From: Hyphomicrobiales bacterium | GTDB lineage: Bacteria; Pseudomonadota; Alphaproteobacteria; Rhizobiales; Aestuariivirgaceae | Length of the DNA stretch: 64,000 bases | Assembly (NCBI GenBank): GCA_016185245.1 | Contig: JACPNZ010000018.1 | Location: 124,001-188,000 of the forward strand | Reading direction: 5' to 3' | Part shown: positions 9,156 to 17,068 of the stretch, one piece after another | Layout of the letters: each line of letters begins with the position of its first letter | Position numbering within the stretch: position 1 is the stretch's first letter | The notes under the pieces: generated by a model | Told to the model about the DNA's origin: nothing | The model's input: the letters and a program-made list of their open reading frames with translations, nothing else | Database searches by the model: none | Made by a program: the position numbers and the translations under genes

Positions 9156-10111
9156 CCCACACCCTCGTTGCTTCGGCAACCAAAGAGCACATCATCGGAT
9201 TCGACTGCCCCTTCACCGTCATCGGCGAACGCATCAACCCCACAGGCCGCAAGAAGCTGGCGGCCGAAATGCAGGCCGGCAATTTCGAGACCGTGATCCG
9301 TGATGCTCTCGCACAGGTTGCGGCTGGCGCGCATGTGCTGGACGTCAACGCCGGAGTGACCGCTGTCAATCCTAACGAGTCCGAGCCGCCTCTGCTCCGC
9401 CAGACCATCGAGATCGTGCAGTCGCTGACCGATACGCCACTTTGCATCGACTCCTCCGTTTCCTCGGCCCTCAAGGCCGGGCTCGAAACCGCCAGAGGTC
9501 GCCCCCTGGTCAACTCAGTCACAGGCGAAGAAGAGAAGCTAGAGGCCATCCTTCCCCTGGTTGCCAAGTACAACGTTGCGGTGGTCGCCATTTCAAACGA
9601 TGAAACCGGGATCTCCGAGGATCCCGATGTGCGCTTTGCGGTCGCCAAGAAGATTGTCGAACGCGCCGCCGACTACGGCATCAAGCCCCATGATATAGTT
9701 GTCGATCCCCTGGTCATGCCAATCGGCGCCATGGGTACGGCGGGGCAGCAGGTGTTCCGTCTGGTCCGTCGGCTGCGCGAGGAGCTCAAGGTCAATACGA
9801 CCTGTGGTGCCTCTAACGTCTCGTTTGGCATGCCCAACCGGCGGGCGCTGACGGGTTACTTCCTAGCGATGGCGGCAAGCCATGGCATGACATCGGCCAT
9901 CATGAATCCGATGCATGACGAGGACATGCATGCAATCTACGGTGCGAACGTACTGAACGGCACCGACCGCAATTGCAAGTTCTGGACCAACAGGTTCCGC
10001 GAAATGGCGCCCGCGCCGTCGGCAGCCGCCCAGGCCGCCGGTGAAATCTCTTCTACCGAAGACATCGAAGCCAGACGCAAAGCCCGCGAAGAACGCCGCC
10101 GCAGGAGATGA
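9152..10111 (+). CDS. Methyltetrahydrofolate:corrinoid methyltransferase (pterin-binding domain)
   Basis: A 319-residue TIM-barrel protein of the pterin-binding family, related to the methyltetrahydrofolate half of MetH and to AcsE. Typical motifs are FTVIGERINPTGRKKLA, GAHVLDVNAG, PLCIDSSVSSALKAGLE, PLVNSVTGEEEKL, DIVVDPLVMPIG, CGASNVSFGMPNR and AIMNPMHDEDMH. It would move a methyl group between a corrinoid protein and tetrahydrofolate. The last 25 residues are basic and disordered (ARRKAREERRRRR) and may be a species-specific tail. The start overlaps the preceding gene by four bases and the ferredoxin-ASKHA gene follows at once, so the three form an operon. No corrinoid-binding protein or substrate methyltransferase (MttB/MtbB type) is present in the window. 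Confidence 0.88.
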   Translation: MTHTLVASATKEHIIGFDCPFTVIGERINPTGRKKLAAEMQAGNFETVIRDALAQVAAGAHVLDVNAGVTAVNPNESEPPLLRQTIEIVQSLTDTPLCIDSSVSSALKAGLETARGRPLVNSVTGEEEKLEAILPLVAKYNVAVVAISNDETGISEDPDVRFAVAKKIVERAADYGIKPHDIVVDPLVMPIGAMGTAGQQVFRLVRRLREELKVNTTCGASNVSFGMPNRRALTGYFLAMAASHGMTSAIMNPMHDEDMHAIYGANVLNGTDRNCKFWTNRFREMAPAPSAAAQAAGEISSTEDIEARRKAREERRRRR

Positions 10112-10112
10112 G

Positions 10113-12137
10113 ATGAGCGATGACGCGCTGATTGTCTTCACTCCGTCGGGCAAGCGCGGACGTTTTCTGCTGGGAACGCCAGTCCTGCAGGCAGCCCGGA
10201 CTCTTGGCGTAGATATCGACTCGGTTTGCGGTGGCCGTGCCATTTGCGGCCGCTGCCAAGTCAATGTTGGTGTGGGCGAATTCGCCAAACACGGAATAAC
10301 CTCTTCGGCCGACCACCTATCGCCGATTTCAAAGGTCGAGGAGCGTTACGACCGCCTTCGTGGGCTTTCTGTTGGGCGCCGCCTGTCCTGCCAGACGAAA
10401 ATACTCGGTGACATCGTCATCGACGTCCCGCCTGAAAGCCAGGTTCACAAGCAGATCATCCGCAAGGAGGCTGATACCCGGGTTATTGAACTCGACCCGT
10501 GTACGAGGCTTTGCTTCCTCGAGGTCGAGGAGCCGGACATGCACAAACCGTCTTCCGATCTCGAACGCGTCTACCGGGCTCTCAAGGAGCAATGGCAGAT
10601 CGAGGATCTGTCTTGCGATCTCGCTATCTTGGCGCAGCTGCAGAAGGTGCTGCGTCAGGGCGATTGGAAAATAACCGCAGCCATCTATAGCCGGGCGCCG
10701 GGGGGCGGAAATCGCCTGGTCGCCATCTGGCCCGGCTTCCATGACACGGTCTACGGGCTGGCCATCGATGTCGGCTCCACCACCATCGCTGCCCACCTCA
10801 CCAACCTCGCAACCGGTGAAATTGCGGCGTCCGCCGGCCTGATGAATCCGCAGATCCGTTTCGGCGAAGATCTGATGAGTCGTGTCTCCTATGTGATGAT
10901 GAATCCCGGTGGCGAAAAGGAAATGACAGCCGCCGTGAGGGAGGCGCTTAACACGCTTGCGGGCCAAGTGGCCCTACAAGTGGGCGTCTCGACGAACGAC
11001 ATCCTTGAAGTTGCCTTGGTCGGCAATCCCGTTATGCACCACCTGGTTCTCGGCATAGACCCGGTTGAACTGGGGGGGGCTCCATTCGCGCTGGCGACGG
11101 GCTTACCAATCACCTGCCCGGCGCGTGATCTGGACTTCAAGATCAACCCCGGGGCCTGGGCCTATGTCCTCCCTTGCATCGCCGGCCATGTGGGGGCAGA
11201 CACGGCGGGTGTGGTTCTTTCGGAAGCACCCCACGAGTCCGACGAGATCATGCTGGCGGTAGATGTCGGAACCAATGCCGAGATCGTTCTCGGGTCGAAA
11301 CGACGGCTGCTTGCCTGCTCGTCACCGACCGGTCCGGCCTTCGAAGGCGCCCAGATATCATCCGGTCAACGCGCTGCACCGGGAGCCATCGAGCGCATTC
11401 GAATTGACCCCGTAACACTGGAGCCTCGGTATCGCGTTATTGGCTGTGAAAAGTGGTCCGACCAGCCCGGCTTTGAAGAGGCAATCGCCGCTATCGGCGT
11501 TACCGGTATCTGCGGATCGGGAATTATCGAGGCTGTCGCCGAAATGTATCTTGCCGGCATCATCAATCAGGATGGTCTCGTTGACGGTTCCTTGGCTGCC
11601 CGTTCCCCGCGCATCGAACCGTATAAACGGACGTTCAACTATGTGATACGCGAGGGTGAACCACGTATCGCCGTCACCCAGAACGATGTGCGCGCCATCC
11701 AGCTTGCCAAGGCAGCCCTTTACGCCGGCGTACGCCTGCTCATGGACAAGCTTGGTATCGATGAAGTTGGCAAGATCAGGCTGGCCGGCGCCTTCGGCAG
11801 CCACATCGACGTTAAATATGCGATGATCCTAGGCCTCATCCCGGACTGCCCGCTCGATCGGGTTCAGTCGGCTGGCAATGCGGCCGGCACCGGCGCTCGA
11901 ATCGCACTTCTCAATTCCCAATCACGCGACGAGATTGAGGCCGTGGTGCGCCGCATTGAAAAGATCGAAACTGCGGTTGAACCGATGTTTCAGCAGCATT
12001 TCGTCGAAGCAATGGCCATCCCACACAAGACGGCGCCTTTCCCCAACCTGTCCAAGAAGATCACTCTGCCGGTACCAAAGTTTGTTGCCCCGGCGGAGGA
12101 TGGTGGAGGCGATCGACGCCGACGGCGCCGCAGCTAG
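10113..12137 (+). CDS. 2Fe-2S ferredoxin / ASKHA corrinoid-protein reductive activator (RACo/RamA-like)
   Basis: A 674-residue protein. It has an N-terminal plant-type [2Fe-2S] domain (C39-x5-C45-x2-C48 and C93), a linker and a large DUF4445/ASKHA ATPase domain from about residue 215 (GLAIDVGSTTIAAHLTNLAT, ALVGNPVMHHLVLGIDP, AVDVGTNAEIVLGSK, TGICGSGIIEAVAEM, RLAGAFGSHID). Proteins of this design reactivate corrinoid proteins by ATP-driven reduction of inactive Co(II) cobalamin. I chose the ATG at 10113, which has GGAG five bases upstream and starts MSDDALIVFTPSGKRG; a longer in-frame reading overlaps the preceding gene needlessly. Its TAG overlaps the end of dnaQ on the other strand by four bases. 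Confidence 0.9.
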   Translation: MSDDALIVFTPSGKRGRFLLGTPVLQAARTLGVDIDSVCGGRAICGRCQVNVGVGEFAKHGITSSADHLSPISKVEERYDRLRGLSVGRRLSCQTKILGDIVIDVPPESQVHKQIIRKEADTRVIELDPCTRLCFLEVEEPDMHKPSSDLERVYRALKEQWQIEDLSCDLAILAQLQKVLRQGDWKITAAIYSRAPGGGNRLVAIWPGFHDTVYGLAIDVGSTTIAAHLTNLATGEIAASAGLMNPQIRFGEDLMSRVSYVMMNPGGEKEMTAAVREALNTLAGQVALQVGVSTNDILEVALVGNPVMHHLVLGIDPVELGGAPFALATGLPITCPARDLDFKINPGAWAYVLPCIAGHVGADTAGVVLSEAPHESDEIMLAVDVGTNAEIVLGSKRRLLACSSPTGPAFEGAQISSGQRAAPGAIERIRIDPVTLEPRYRVIGCEKWSDQPGFEEAIAAIGVTGICGSGIIEAVAEMYLAGIINQDGLVDGSLAARSPRIEPYKRTFNYVIREGEPRIAVTQNDVRAIQLAKAALYAGVRLLMDKLGIDEVGKIRLAGAFGSHIDVKYAMILGLIPDCPLDRVQSAGNAAGTGARIALLNSQSRDEIEAVVRRIEKIETAVEPMFQQHFVEAMAIPHKTAPFPNLSKKITLPVPKFVAPAEDGGGDRRRRRRS

Positions 12138-12820
12138 GAATTCCACAACGGCTTGCCGCTAAGCTCGGCAATGAGGCCGGCGTGGGCACGTTTTTCTTCC
12201 TCGCTCAATCGGCTGGCAAGCGGTCGCAGCCGGACCCCAACGACTACCGTGCTCTGGACAGCCTTGGGTAGTGTTTTCGCAGCGGAAGCCAATGACAATG
12301 CGGTTTGCCGGCCACCGATCAGCTCCAGATAGACATCGGCCAGCAACTCGGAATCGAGCAGCGCTCCGTGCTTTGACCGGAGGGAACTATCTATGCCGTA
12401 GCGTTTGCATAGGGCGTCAAGACTATTGGGGCCCGCCGGGTGCTTTTGCCGCGCCAGATGCAAGGTATCGATGATTCGCTCTGGTGCTAGTGAGACACGC
12501 CCCAAGGCAGTCAATTCGGCATTCAGGAACCCAACATCAAATGAGGCGTTGTGAATGATTATCGGCGAGTCAGCCACAAAATCTAGAAGGCCATCGACGA
12601 TGCTTGCGAATACCGGCTTGTCTTTCAGGAATGTCGTGCCAAGGCCATGAATAGCCTCGGCCTCCGGCGGCATCTCACGCTCCGGGTTAATGTATGTGTG
12701 AAAAGTTCTCCCTGTGGGAATGTGGTTCAAGAGCTCGAGCGCTCCGATTTCGACAACCCGATGGCCGAGCCGGTGTTCGAGCCCAGTTGTTTCGGTGTCT
12801 AGAACCACTTCGCGAATCAT
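12134..12820 (-). CDS. dnaQ: DNA polymerase III epsilon subunit (3'-5' proofreading exonuclease)
   Basis: A 228-residue DnaQ exonuclease, the editing subunit of the replicative polymerase core. Exo motifs are clear: Exo I VVLDTETTGLE (DTE), IHGLGTTFLKDKPVF, Exo II HNASFDVGFLNAEL and Exo III with KHGALLDSELLADVYLEL (H and D). The C-terminal tail that binds the polymerase alpha subunit is short. It is the last gene of the chain ppsR-maf-aroE-coaE-dnaQ, and its ATG overlaps the coaE stop by four bases. Its end meets the ASKHA gene tail to tail. Confidence 0.95.
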   Translation of the reverse strand: MIREVVLDTETTGLEHRLGHRVVEIGALELLNHIPTGRTFHTYINPEREMPPEAEAIHGLGTTFLKDKPVFASIVDGLLDFVADSPIIIHNASFDVGFLNAELTALGRVSLAPERIIDTLHLARQKHPAGPNSLDALCKRYGIDSSLRSKHGALLDSELLADVYLELIGGRQTALSLASAAKTLPKAVQSTVVVGVRLRPLASRLSEEEKRAHAGLIAELSGKPLWNS

Positions 12821-13422
12821 TTCTGGCTCTCCGTGATCTTTTTCAGGCTCGCGACAATCTTTGCCACCTGGGCGCGAGTGTGGATGAGATCCCCCGAGGT
12901 ATCGACGATGAAGTCGGCGCGTCGTCTCTTTTCACTATCGGGAAACTGCCGACTCAAAATCTGTTCATATTTTTTCTCAGTCATGCCCGGTCGCGCAAGA
13001 GCCCGGGTTCTTTGAATTGCCGGTGGCGCCGAGACAACAACGATCTTATCGACATCCGCGTCCTTGCCGGTTTCAAAAAGAAGAGGCACGTCGAGGATCG
13101 CTATGGCGTCTCCTCGCCTGCTACATTTGGCGAGAAACGCTGTCTGGGCGCAGTTGATCAGCGGGTGGACGATGGCCTCTAGTCGCCCCAGCGACACGGG
13201 ATCGTCCAACACGATTTTTGACAACCGCGACCGGTCGACGGCATTGTCCACAATTGCTTCCGGATATAGTTTTTGAATGGCCGTTACCGCATCACCATCT
13301 TTTCCATACATTCGATGCACTTCGGCGTCACTGTCGAAAACCGGAACGCCTTCCGCCGCAAACATCTTTGCGGCTTCCGACTTTCCCATGGCGATCGATC
13401 CGGTCAGTCCTACCACAATCAT
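12817..13422 (-). CDS. coaE: Dephospho-CoA kinase
   Basis: A 201-residue P-loop kinase that phosphorylates dephospho-CoA in the last step of coenzyme A synthesis. The P-loop is near the start (GLTGSIAMGKSEAAKMF), followed by DSDAEVHRMYGKDGDAV, the LEAIVHPLI segment, AILDVPLLFETGKDADVDK and VVVSAPPAIQRTRALARPG. The usual glycine in GSIGMGKS is alanine here, a mild change. The length is normal. Its start overlaps aroE by four bases and its stop overlaps dnaQ by four bases. Confidence 0.95.
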   Translation of the reverse strand: MIVVGLTGSIAMGKSEAAKMFAAEGVPVFDSDAEVHRMYGKDGDAVTAIQKLYPEAIVDNAVDRSRLSKIVLDDPVSLGRLEAIVHPLINCAQTAFLAKCSRRGDAIAILDVPLLFETGKDADVDKIVVVSAPPAIQRTRALARPGMTEKKYEQILSRQFPDSEKRRRADFIVDTSGDLIHTRAQVAKIVASLKKITESQK

Positions 13423-14261
13423 CGCCAGTATTCCGGATCGATTGACCTGGCTACGAGGTTGTAGAGCTCGTCATTCACTTGGGGCCGCACGCCAAACCAC
13501 AACTCAAATCCTCGGACGGCTTGATACAGTAACATTCCGAGTCCGTCGACCGTGGGGTTCCCCCGATCTCCTGCCGCAATCAAAAGTGGAGTTGCAAGCG
13601 GTACGTATACAGTGTCCATCACCACCGCTTTGGATGGAAGGCGGGTTAAATCCAGTTCGAGGGGCGGTTGGCCTTTCATCCCCAGGGCCGTAGCATTGAC
13701 TAGAAGATCGCTATCAATGATCCCATCCGAGCGCTGCTCCCAGGCGCAGATGGACAGCCTGTTGCCGAACTTCTGACGGAGTTTCTCGCTCCGTTCGGGC
13801 GTTCGGTTACAAACGATGATTTCCGCCGCATCCGATTCCAGCAGGGCGTTGACAATCGCCATGGCGGCACCCCCTGCGCCCAGCACGAATACCTTACTCC
13901 CATCGATGCGGCACGATGGAGATTTGGTGGAAAGATTTGCAAGAAATCCTTCGCCGTCAGTGTTTGAGCCGAGGGTCGCGCCATCACGGACATAGACAGT
14001 GTTGACGGCACCGAGCAGGCGCGTGCTGTCGTCTGCCGGTGCCACCAGATCAAAGACGGCCTCCTTGTGGGGTATAGTCACGTTGCAACCACGATAACCG
14101 TTGAGGTGAAGATTCCTGATAAATTTCGGAAGGTTTCCTGGCTCCACGGGCACACGCTCGTAGATCCCATCTATCCCATATTTGTTGATCCAGTAATTGT
14201 GGACGATGGGTGAGCGTGAGTGGCTAATGGGCCAGCCTATGACACAAGCCTTTAGTGTCAT
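13419..14261 (-). CDS. aroE: Shikimate dehydrogenase
   Basis: A 280-residue NADP-dependent enzyme that reduces 3-dehydroshikimate in aromatic amino-acid synthesis. The N-terminal substrate site is ACVIGWPISHSRSPIVHNYW; NVTIPHKEAVFDLV has the catalytic lysine; LGAVNTVYV follows. The Rossmann motif is VLGAGGAAMAIVNALL with the NRTPERS cofactor loop, and the C-terminus has LGMLLYQAVRGFELWFG. I chose the ATG at 14261 because it gives the standard length and makes an ATGA overlap with maf; a longer reading from 14372 adds 37 residues inside maf. Confidence 0.95.
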   Translation of the reverse strand: MTLKACVIGWPISHSRSPIVHNYWINKYGIDGIYERVPVEPGNLPKFIRNLHLNGYRGCNVTIPHKEAVFDLVAPADDSTRLLGAVNTVYVRDGATLGSNTDGEGFLANLSTKSPSCRIDGSKVFVLGAGGAAMAIVNALLESDAAEIIVCNRTPERSEKLRQKFGNRLSICAWEQRSDGIIDSDLLVNATALGMKGQPPLELDLTRLPSKAVVMDTVYVPLATPLLIAAGDRGNPTVDGLGMLLYQAVRGFELWFGVRPQVNDELYNLVARSIDPEYWR

Positions 14262-14845
14262 GTCGCCAGCGTTCCATCTTTCCGAAGAAAATTCAGCAGT
14301 GGCAAAAGCGGCAGACCCAGAATTGTGAAAAAGTCTCCGTCTATGGATTCGAAGAGTTGCACTCCACGGCATTCCAGCTGGTATGCCCCTACCGAATTCG
14401 ACACAGTCGGGCCTGACGCGGCCAGGTATTCGTCCATGAAGGGTTCACTGAAATTCCTCATTGTTAGCGAGGCAGAGTCGATGGACTCCCAAACCGGTTC
14501 GCCATTGCGTGCGCAACATAATGCCGAGATGAGTTTGTGGGTTCGCCCTCGAAGCATTCTGAGTAGTTGCCTGGCGGCCTCTTCACTTGTCGGCTTATCC
14601 CAGTTCTTGCCTTCAAACTCGAGCACCTGGTCCGCTCCAATCACCAGCGCCTCCGAATTTCTTGCCGACACGCTCGTGGCTTTGGCGCGAGCAAGTTCAC
14701 TGGCGAGTATTGCAGGTGCGGCGCCCGCAAGTTCAGTTTTTAAGCGCTTTTCATCCACCTCAGGCGATTGCACACGGAATGCGACGCCAGCGTCGATCAT
14801 GATCTTTCTGCGGATCTGGCTGGATGAGGCAAGGATAATGGTCAC
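14258..14845 (-). CDS. maf: Maf family nucleotide pyrophosphatase
   Basis: A 195-residue Maf/YhdE-type enzyme that hydrolyses nucleoside triphosphates, probably dTTP/UTP or modified nucleotides. The start IILASSSQIRRKIMIDAGV has the substrate loop, although the usual SPRR motif reads SQIRR. VIGADQVLEFEGKNWDKPTS has the catalytic aspartate-containing GADQ, and SVGAYQLECRGVQLFESIDG the C-terminal signature, followed by FFTILGLPLLPLLNFLRK. It overlaps ppsR upstream and aroE downstream by four bases each. The linked Maf-AroE-CoaE-DnaQ order next to the origin is common in Hyphomicrobiales. Confidence 0.93.
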   Translation of the reverse strand: MTIILASSSQIRRKIMIDAGVAFRVQSPEVDEKRLKTELAGAAPAILASELARAKATSVSARNSEALVIGADQVLEFEGKNWDKPTSEEAARQLLRMLRGRTHKLISALCCARNGEPVWESIDSASLTMRNFSEPFMDEYLAASGPTVSNSVGAYQLECRGVQLFESIDGDFFTILGLPLLPLLNFLRKDGTLAT

Positions 14846-15687
14846 GGGGCGGAGTCGCGTTGAGGTTTTCTTTCAGCCAAGAGATTGAGAATCGACGCAG
14901 CCGTCTCTTCGACCGACCTGCGGCTGACATCGATGATGGGCCAGTCATTCTTGGAGCATAGCGTCTTCATCTTGACGATCTCGGTTGTGATGTGCCTTGG
15001 ATCGATGTAACTGTTTTCGCGAGTTTCATGAAGTGCCAGGAGCCGGTGCCGGCGAATTTGCGCCACACGCTCGGCGCTGGCAATCAAGCCGACGATCAAG
15101 GGATTCTTGAGGGTTTCAAGTACTGCCGGCGGTGCCACAGATAACACTATTGGGATGTTGGCAGTCCTGATGCCGCGTTGGGCGAGGTAGATGCTGGTGG
15201 GGGTCTTGGAAGTCCGGCTGATTCCAATCAGGACGACATCGGCGCGTTCGAGATCGTCGATGGCCTGGCCGTCGTCATGAGTCATGGTGAAGTTCAACGC
15301 GTCAATGCGACGGAAATATTCGGCGTTGAGGACATGCTGTCCGCCAATCTGAGGTCGCGATTCAGCGTTGAGGTAGTGAGCGAGGCTTTCGATTACCGGA
15401 TCTAGGATGGAGATGCAGGGTACTCCCAAGCGGCTGCAGTAAGATTCCAGCTGATCACGGAGGTCTCTGTTGACGAGTGTAAAGAGGACAATTCCTGGTT
15501 GACGTTCGATTTCAAGCAGTACACGCTGCAGTTGTTTTGGAGTGCGGACCAGAGGATAAATGTGGTCAATTGGCCGATAGTCTGCGTATTGGGCAGTTGC
15601 GGCACGGGCGACTGTATTGAGAGTTTCTCCCGTTGCGTCAGAAATAAGATGCATATGGAAGTAGCGGGCTTCGCTGCGATTGGTCAT
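14842..15687 (-). CDS. ppsR: Pyruvate,phosphate dikinase / PEP synthase regulatory protein (DUF299)
   Basis: A 281-residue bifunctional kinase/phosphorylase of the DUF299 family, which switches PEP synthase or pyruvate,phosphate dikinase on and off by phosphorylating a threonine near its catalytic histidine. Key parts are FHMHLISDATGETLNTVARA at the start, a P-loop in VVLIGISRTSKTPTSIYLA, NIPIVLSVAPPAVLETLKNP and the closing IIDVSRRSVEETAASIL. Its place directly left of the probable origin and divergent from hemE matches the arrangement around the Caulobacter origin. It heads the five-gene chain reading leftward; its promoter must lie in the origin region. Confidence 0.93.
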   Translation of the reverse strand: MTNRSEARYFHMHLISDATGETLNTVARAATAQYADYRPIDHIYPLVRTPKQLQRVLLEIERQPGIVLFTLVNRDLRDQLESYCSRLGVPCISILDPVIESLAHYLNAESRPQIGGQHVLNAEYFRRIDALNFTMTHDDGQAIDDLERADVVLIGISRTSKTPTSIYLAQRGIRTANIPIVLSVAPPAVLETLKNPLIVGLIASAERVAQIRRHRLLALHETRENSYIDPRHITTEIVKMKTLCSKNDWPIIDVSRRSVEETAASILNLLAERKPQRDSAP

Positions 15688-15699
15688 TTCTGGATGGGC

Positions 15700-15708
15700 T
15701 GTGGATAG
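15700..15708 (-). promoter_or_regulatory. DnaA-box-like site
   Basis: TGTGGATAG on the given strand, one base from the reverse complement of the consensus TTATCCACA. It is 13 bases upstream of the ppsR start. Weaker seven-of-nine matches occur at 15804-15812 and 15926-15934 in the same gap. In Caulobacter and related species origins use few strong boxes and several weak ones, so this pattern is acceptable, but single matches are weak evidence alone. Confidence 0.5.
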
Positions 15709-15855
15709 AATGTTTGCAAAGTGGGTCGCCTAAGTTGCCCATAGCATGACCAATGGTTGTTTTCCCAAAGTTTTGAGGCATGGAGATCAAGCAGTTGTGT
15801 CTTTGTGGATTGCGGAAGTTTCTCTCGAGATGCGTAATCATTTATTTGCACACCA

Positions 15856-15870
15856 TTAACACTTTGTTAA
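15856..15870. promoter_or_regulatory. CtrA box 1 in the origin region (TTAA-N7-TTAA)
   Basis: TTAACACTTTGTTAA, an exact match to the full CtrA consensus. In Caulobacter, phosphorylated CtrA binds such sites in the origin and blocks replication in non-replicating cells. It lies 140 bases upstream of hemE, in the AT-rich part of the gap. Confidence 0.7.
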
Positions 15871-15876
15871 TACATA

Positions 15877-15891
15877 TTAATATCCGGTTAA
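15877..15891. promoter_or_regulatory. CtrA box 2 in the origin region (TTAA-N7-TTAA)
   Basis: TTAATATCCGGTTAA, a second exact CtrA consensus whose centre is 21 bases (two helical turns) from that of box 1, which would put two CtrA dimers on the same face. A third pairing, 15867-15880, has a six-base spacer and is probably incidental. Confidence 0.7.
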
Positions 15892-16009
15892 TAGAAATGT
15901 AGAAATTTTCACGAAACGCAACAGGTGTGGACGAAATTTGGAATAGTCTGTATCCCGACCTCCGTCGCCCCAACAAAGAATCCAAAACAAACAAGAGATA
16001 TAGTTCTGG

Positions 16010-17068
16010 ATGGCAATGAGTTCTACGGGAAAGCCGCTCTTGGACGTTCTTCGATGTAGTCCTGTTACACGTCGGCCTATCTGGTTCATGAGACAGGCGG
16101 GTCGTTATCTGCCGGAATATAGGAAGGTACGAGAACAGGCAGGGTCATTTCTGGAGCTTTGTTATAACCCGGCAGCAGCAGCAGAAGTTACAGTCCAGCC
16201 CCTTCGACGATTTGATATAGATGCAGCCATTCTCTTCGCTGACATACTAGTAGTACCCCATGCCATGGGACTTGATTTGCGTTTTGAGGATGGTGAAGGT
16301 CCCCTTCTCGGTACGGTCCGGGATGTTCAGGAAGTCAACGCCCTGAAACAATTGGAAAATAGCTGGCAATTGAAGTCGATTTGCGAGACCGTAGCTTTAG
16401 CAAGCGAAGGTATTGCTAAGCATGTAGCAATGATCGGTTTCTGTGGGGGGCCGTGGACGGTTGCTTGCTATATGATTGAGGGCAAGAGTTCCGACTGGCA
16501 ATTTGCAAAGCTGGTTGCTTACAGACGAGAATCTTGGTTCATTCGATTGATCGAGCGGTTGGTAGAGGAATCGGTGGAGTATCTTTCGGCGCAGATCGAT
16601 GCGGGAGTTGAGGTAGTCCAGGTGTTTGACTCGTGGGCGGGCGAATTGACCGGCCGCTTACGGCGGGAGTTTGTCATTGCGCCCCTTTCTGAAATGACTC
16701 GACGCTTGCATGAACGCCATCCAAATGTGCCCATTATCTTGTTTGCGAAAGGTCTTGGCACTGACCATGGCACCTTGGCCGAGGCAAGCAAGTGCGCCGC
16801 GTTGGGGATTGAGGCCGAACTTTCGATGTCCTGGGCTGCTGGAAACATAGGGCACGAAATGGTGTTGCAGGGCAATCTGGATCCGATCTCGCTGCTAGGG
16901 GGCGAGCAAATTGCCGCTAGCGAAGCTGTGGAGCTAGCAAAGGCTATTCCGAGTTATCGGCATATTTTCAATCTTGGGCACGGGATCAAGGTGGGTACCG
17001 CCCCGGAGACGATTGGGGCGGTGGTTGAGGCGGTTCGGAATTGGGATCGCGCACACGCGAGTCCATAA
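16010..17068 (+). CDS. hemE: Uroporphyrinogen decarboxylase
   Basis: A 352-residue enzyme that removes four carboxyl groups from uroporphyrinogen III to make coproporphyrinogen III in heme synthesis. Motifs are plain: RRPIWFMRQAGRYLPEYRKV at the start (active-site arginines), AAILFADILVVPHAMGLDL (catalytic aspartate region), GFCGGPWTVACYMIEG, VVQVFDSWAGEL and FNLGHGIKVGTAPE. The ATG at 16010 is followed by another at 16016; either could be used. It is the first gene right of the probable origin and abuts hemJ. Base composition of this gene is more AT-rich than most of the window. Confidence 0.95.
   Translation: MAMSSTGKPLLDVLRCSPVTRRPIWFMRQAGRYLPEYRKVREQAGSFLELCYNPAAAAEVTVQPLRRFDIDAAILFADILVVPHAMGLDLRFEDGEGPLLGTVRDVQEVNALKQLENSWQLKSICETVALASEGIAKHVAMIGFCGGPWTVACYMIEGKSSDWQFAKLVAYRRESWFIRLIERLVEESVEYLSAQIDAGVEVVQVFDSWAGELTGRLRREFVIAPLSEMTRRLHERHPNVPIILFAKGLGTDHGTLAEASKCAALGIEAELSMSWAAGNIGHEMVLQGNLDPISLLGGEQIAASEAVELAKAIPSYRHIFNLGHGIKVGTAPETIGAVVEAVRNWDRAHASP

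Larger units (their letters stand above)
15688..16009. other. Probable chromosome replication origin (oriC) between ppsR and hemE
   Basis: A 322-base stretch without a gene, between divergent ppsR and hemE, the same place as the Caulobacter origin. It is AT-rich in the middle (about 15835-15915). It contains one close DnaA-box match (15700-15708) and weaker ones at 15804-15812 and 15926-15934, two perfect TTAA-N7-TTAA CtrA boxes (15856-15870, 15877-15891) and a GAATC CcrM-type site (15978-15982). Genes on the left mostly run left and those on the right run right, and parS/parAB lie 6-11 kb away, all as expected near an origin. The promoters of both flanking genes must also lie here. A GC-skew plot would settle it. 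Confidence 0.75.

Noticed and set aside
15867-15880. A TTAA-N6-TTAA pair between the two origin CtrA boxes
   Set aside because: The spacer is six, not seven; it arises from the ends of the two good boxes.
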